Shown: in pieces, positions 62,012 through 64,000 of the stretch
Layout: each line of letters starts with the position of its first letter
Numbering within the stretch: the first letter of the stretch is position 1
Source of the DNA: Enemella evansiae
Lineage (GTDB): Bacteria > Pseudomonadota > Alphaproteobacteria > Rhodobacterales > Rhodobacteraceae
Direction of reading: 5' to 3'
Length of the DNA: 64,000 nucleotides
NCBI GenBank assembly: GCA_017255395.1
Contig: JAFKDC010000008.1
Location: 1 to 64,000 of the forward strand
Notes under the pieces: model-generated
Told to the model about the DNA's origin: nothing
Databases searched by the model: none
What the model saw: only the letters and a program-made list of their open reading frames with translations
Made by a program: the position numbers and the translations under genes

Positions 62012-62866
62012 TCAGGAAACCTGCCCGACGAAGCGCCGAAGCCGGTCGGCAAGCGCCCGCACGATCACCGGGGGATCGGCGCTTGAAACCTCGACGATCA
62101 GGCTGAATTGCGGCAGCGGAGGCAGGCGCGGGTGGGAGCGGATCAGCGATGGATCGGTGCAATCCTCGATCGGCATCGCGCCGACGCCGAGACCGGACCT
62201 GACCCCCGCACGCACGCCTTCCAGCGTGCTGCAGGAATAGGCCGAACGCCACTGGTCCCCTGCCGCCTCGATCACGGCGCTGGCCGCGCGAAAATACTGG
62301 CAGGGTCCGCTGACATGGGCCAGGGGGATCGCCGCCTCGCCGTCCAGATCAAGGCCGGGATCCGCGATCCAGACCAGCGGGCTGCGCGCAAGCGTCGGGT
62401 CGGTATCCGGGCCGACCGGGCGCCGCATCACCGCGAGGTCCAGATAGCCGTCGCGCAGCCCCTTGCGGTGCCGCTCGGACAGGCTGGCGTCGATGCTGAC
62501 GGAGACCTTCGGCCTGGAGGCCAGAAACTCCTGAATGGCGGCCATAATGGCCGGGAACAGGTGGTAATCCTCGGGGATGCCCAGCCGGATCGCACCGCCG
62601 AGGTAACTGGGGACAAAAGCCTCGATCAGGCGGTCGGCGGCGCCGACCACCTCCTGCGCGCGCACGCACAGGGCCTCGCCTGCCGTGGTCAGCTCACAGC
62701 GCCGTGTCGTGCGGTTGAAAAGCTGCGCCTGAAGCCTTTCTTCCAGCTTCCGGATATGCCCGCTGACCGTCGATTGGCTGAGGTTCAGATGCGCCGCAGC
62801 CACGGTGAAGCTGCCCATCTCGGCAACGGCCAGGAAACTTTTCAGCGCGGTGGTGTCCATCGCCAT
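62012..62866 (-). CDS. LysR-family transcriptional regulator
   Basis: This 284-residue regulator has an N-terminal winged helix-turn-helix (ALKSFLAVAEMGSFTVAAAHLNLSQSTVSGHIRKLEERLQAQLFNRTTRRCELTTAG, residues 7-63). The effector domain begins near residue 90 (AIRLGIPEDYHLFPAIMAAIQEFLASRP) and has VRSGLGVGAMPIED near 225. It diverges from an M20 peptidase gene across 101 bases with a T-N11-A box, so that gene is its likely target. ATG 62860 is an alternative start that frees the box from the coding region. Confidence 0.93.
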   Translation of the reverse strand: MAMDTTALKSFLAVAEMGSFTVAAAHLNLSQSTVSGHIRKLEERLQAQLFNRTTRRCELTTAGEALCVRAQEVVGAADRLIEAFVPSYLGGAIRLGIPEDYHLFPAIMAAIQEFLASRPKVSVSIDASLSERHRKGLRDGYLDLAVMRRPVGPDTDPTLARSPLVWIADPGLDLDGEAAIPLAHVSGPCQYFRAASAVIEAAGDQWRSAYSCSTLEGVRAGVRSGLGVGAMPIEDCTDPSLIRSHPRLPPLPQFSLIVEVSSADPPVIVRALADRLRRFVGQVS

Positions 62867-62887
62867 TTATCACATATTCCGATAAAT
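62865..62887. promoter_or_regulatory. LysR-type T-N11-A box
   Basis: ATTTATC (62865-62871) and GATAAAT (62881-62887) form a perfect 7-bp inverted repeat with a nine-base spacer, giving the T-N11-A pattern of LysR sites. It overlaps the annotated LysR start codon and lies 80 bases before the M20 gene. Confidence 0.65.
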
Positions 62888-62967
62888 GAAGCAAGCTTTA
62901 CCGATTATGTTTGCGGAACGGATGCCGTAGCTACCCCGAAGCCCGAAGAGGAGAGGAAAGGGGAGAC

Positions 62968-64000
62968 ATGGTTCATTCCGATTTGTTCGACGCCGTCGCT
63001 TTCACAGCAGAGCTGGTCCGCATCCCCAGCTGCGACCCGCCGGGCGGCGAGCTTGCGGTGGCGCAGGCGGTGGCACGCCAGCTTGCGGCCCTCGGGATCG
63101 AGCACGCGCTTGACGAGTTCCTGCCGGGCCGCGCCAATGTGATCGGTCGGGTGCGCGGAACCGGGGCCAAGCCGTCCCTGGTGCTGTCCGCCCATCTCGA
63201 CACCACCCCCGTCGGCGAGCAGGACTGGCAGTTCCCGCCCTTCGCCGGCGATGTTGTCGATGATCGCCTGCGCGGGCGCGGCGCCTCGGACATGAAATCG
63301 GCGGTCGCGACCTTCATCGCCGCCGCCGACCGGATCAACCGGCGCGCCGAGCCGCTTGCGGGCGACGTGATCCTGGCCTTCACGGCCGGGGAAAGCGCCA
63401 ACTGCCTCGGCGCGCACCATCTGGTGAAATCCGGCTTCCAGTCGGAAATCGGCGCCTTCCTCTGCGGCGAGCCCAGCACGCTGGATATCATCGTCGTCGA
63501 AAAGGCGATCCTGTGGTTGCAGGCCACGGCCAAGGGCGAGCTGGGGCATGTCTCTGGCGCGGCGGGCATCAATGCCATCGACCTGATGGTCGATTTCCTG
63601 ACGGACCTTCGCGGCCTGACGCTGGACCTGCCCGAGCATCCCCTGCTGACGCCGCCCTCGGTGAACGTGGGCAGGATCGAAGGCGGCAGCGCGGTCAATG
63701 TGACGCCCGACCGGTGCTCTGCCGAGATCGACGTCCGGTTCGGCCCCGGCATCGCGGTCGAAACGGTGATGGCGCAGCTGGAAGCGGTGCTGCCCGCGGG
63801 CGTCTCGCTAGAAATCACCGATTTCAAACATGCGGTGGAAGAGCCCTCGGACAGCGATTTCGTGGCCGCCTGCACCGCGGCCATCGCCAGCCGAACGGGC
63901 CGGGCGCCGCAGATCAAGGGCGTGTCCTATTACAGCGACGGTGCGATCCTTCTGGAAGGTCTGGATGTGCCCTTCGCCATCGTCGGCCCCGGCGATCTGG
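62968..64000 (+). CDS. M20-family metallopeptidase (ArgE/DapE-like), cut by window edge
   Basis: The first 344 codons of an M20 zinc peptidase are present and the C-terminus lies beyond the window. It has LVRIPSCDPPGGE near residue 16, LVLSAHLDTTPVGE near 71 with a metal-binding His and Asp, RGRGASDMKSAVATF near 107 and FTAGESANCLGAHHL near 135. That last motif normally carries two adjacent glutamates but here reads ES. A dimerisation domain follows. GGGGAGAC precedes ATG 62968. It is probably regulated by the divergent LysR. The substrate is an N-acyl amino acid or short peptide by family resemblance. Confidence 0.88.
   Translation, partial: MVHSDLFDAVAFTAELVRIPSCDPPGGELAVAQAVARQLAALGIEHALDEFLPGRANVIGRVRGTGAKPSLVLSAHLDTTPVGEQDWQFPPFAGDVVDDRLRGRGASDMKSAVATFIAAADRINRRAEPLAGDVILAFTAGESANCLGAHHLVKSGFQSEIGAFLCGEPSTLDIIVVEKAILWLQATAKGELGHVSGAAGINAIDLMVDFLTDLRGLTLDLPEHPLLTPPSVNVGRIEGGSAVNVTPDRCSAEIDVRFGPGIAVETVMAQLEAVLPAGVSLEITDFKHAVEEPSDSDFVAACTAAIASRTGRAPQIKGVSYYSDGAILLEGLDVPFAIVGPGDL

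Overview
The window is high-GC DNA with dense, mostly overlapping bacterial genes. It looks like a chromosome segment of a Rhodobacteraceae (Roseobacter-group) alphaproteobacterium. Supporting this are the gene neighbourhoods rsmB/heparinase/purH/lspA/DUF3035/M16-M16 and pmbA/cysQ/DUF4170/waaA-like/lpxK, a plant-type glutamate-cysteine ligase, a TIGR01459 HAD protein, DUF1643 and DUF1674 proteins, and a free-standing MnmD. The genus cannot be named from the sequence alone. Most of the window is ordinary core genome. No CRISPR array, prophage or defence island is visible.

Layout. 1-124 is the right end of an IS481-type insertion sequence whose predicted CTAG target falls on the stop codon of a threonine-dehydratase-like gene. 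1.4-9.7 kb holds small conserved proteins, an RTX calcium-binding protein, rpsO, a 1-Cys peroxiredoxin, an aldehyde dehydrogenase, an RluA-type pseudouridine synthase, a GFA-domain protein, free-methionine sulfoxide reductase and a thiolase. A G40C14 homopolymer tract lies just after rpsO and is probably an assembly or sequencing problem. 9.7-12.9 kb holds an RsbV/RsbW-like partner-switching pair, a 708-bp gene-free stretch with two palindromes, and a gamma-glutamyltransferase. 13-22.6 kb holds gshA, a GNAT gene, rsmE, ubiA, an OmpA-family envelope protein, a HAD hydrolase, a WYL-type regulator divergent from a 41-residue protein, and a MaoC hydratase. 22.7-30.7 kb holds a split MnmC pair, an EamA transporter, a soluble lytic transglycosylase, dapA and a DUF2252 protein.

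30.9-43.9 kb carries the M16 protease pair, a DUF3035 lipoprotein, lspA, purH, a heparinase-like gene and rsmB, followed by an SDHAF4-like protein, dapB, rbfA, a phosphodiester-glycosidase-like protein and pmbA. 43.9-47.5 kb is a lipid A/KDO-type operon with cysQ-like, DUF4170, a WaaA-like protein without its usual catalytic Glu motif, and lpxK. 47.7-51 kb holds an N-formylglutamate amidohydrolase, tRNA-Val(GAC), rpmJ and a caspase-like/peptidoglycan-binding protein. 51.1-61.7 kb is one long leftward cluster. It encodes a complete Liv-type ABC importer (two ATPases, two permeases, a binding protein), two different CoA ligases, a DUF2183 phosphatase and two tiny proteins. It is best read as uptake of an organic acid followed by CoA activation. 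The right end has a LysR regulator divergent from an M20 peptidase that is cut by the window edge.

Structural features beyond genes include a dispersed 25-30 bp intergenic repeat in at least five copies (three just upstream of liv genes), a two-palindrome repeat in two copies immediately after stop codons, several intrinsic terminators, and candidate operators for TetR-, WYL- and LysR-type regulators.
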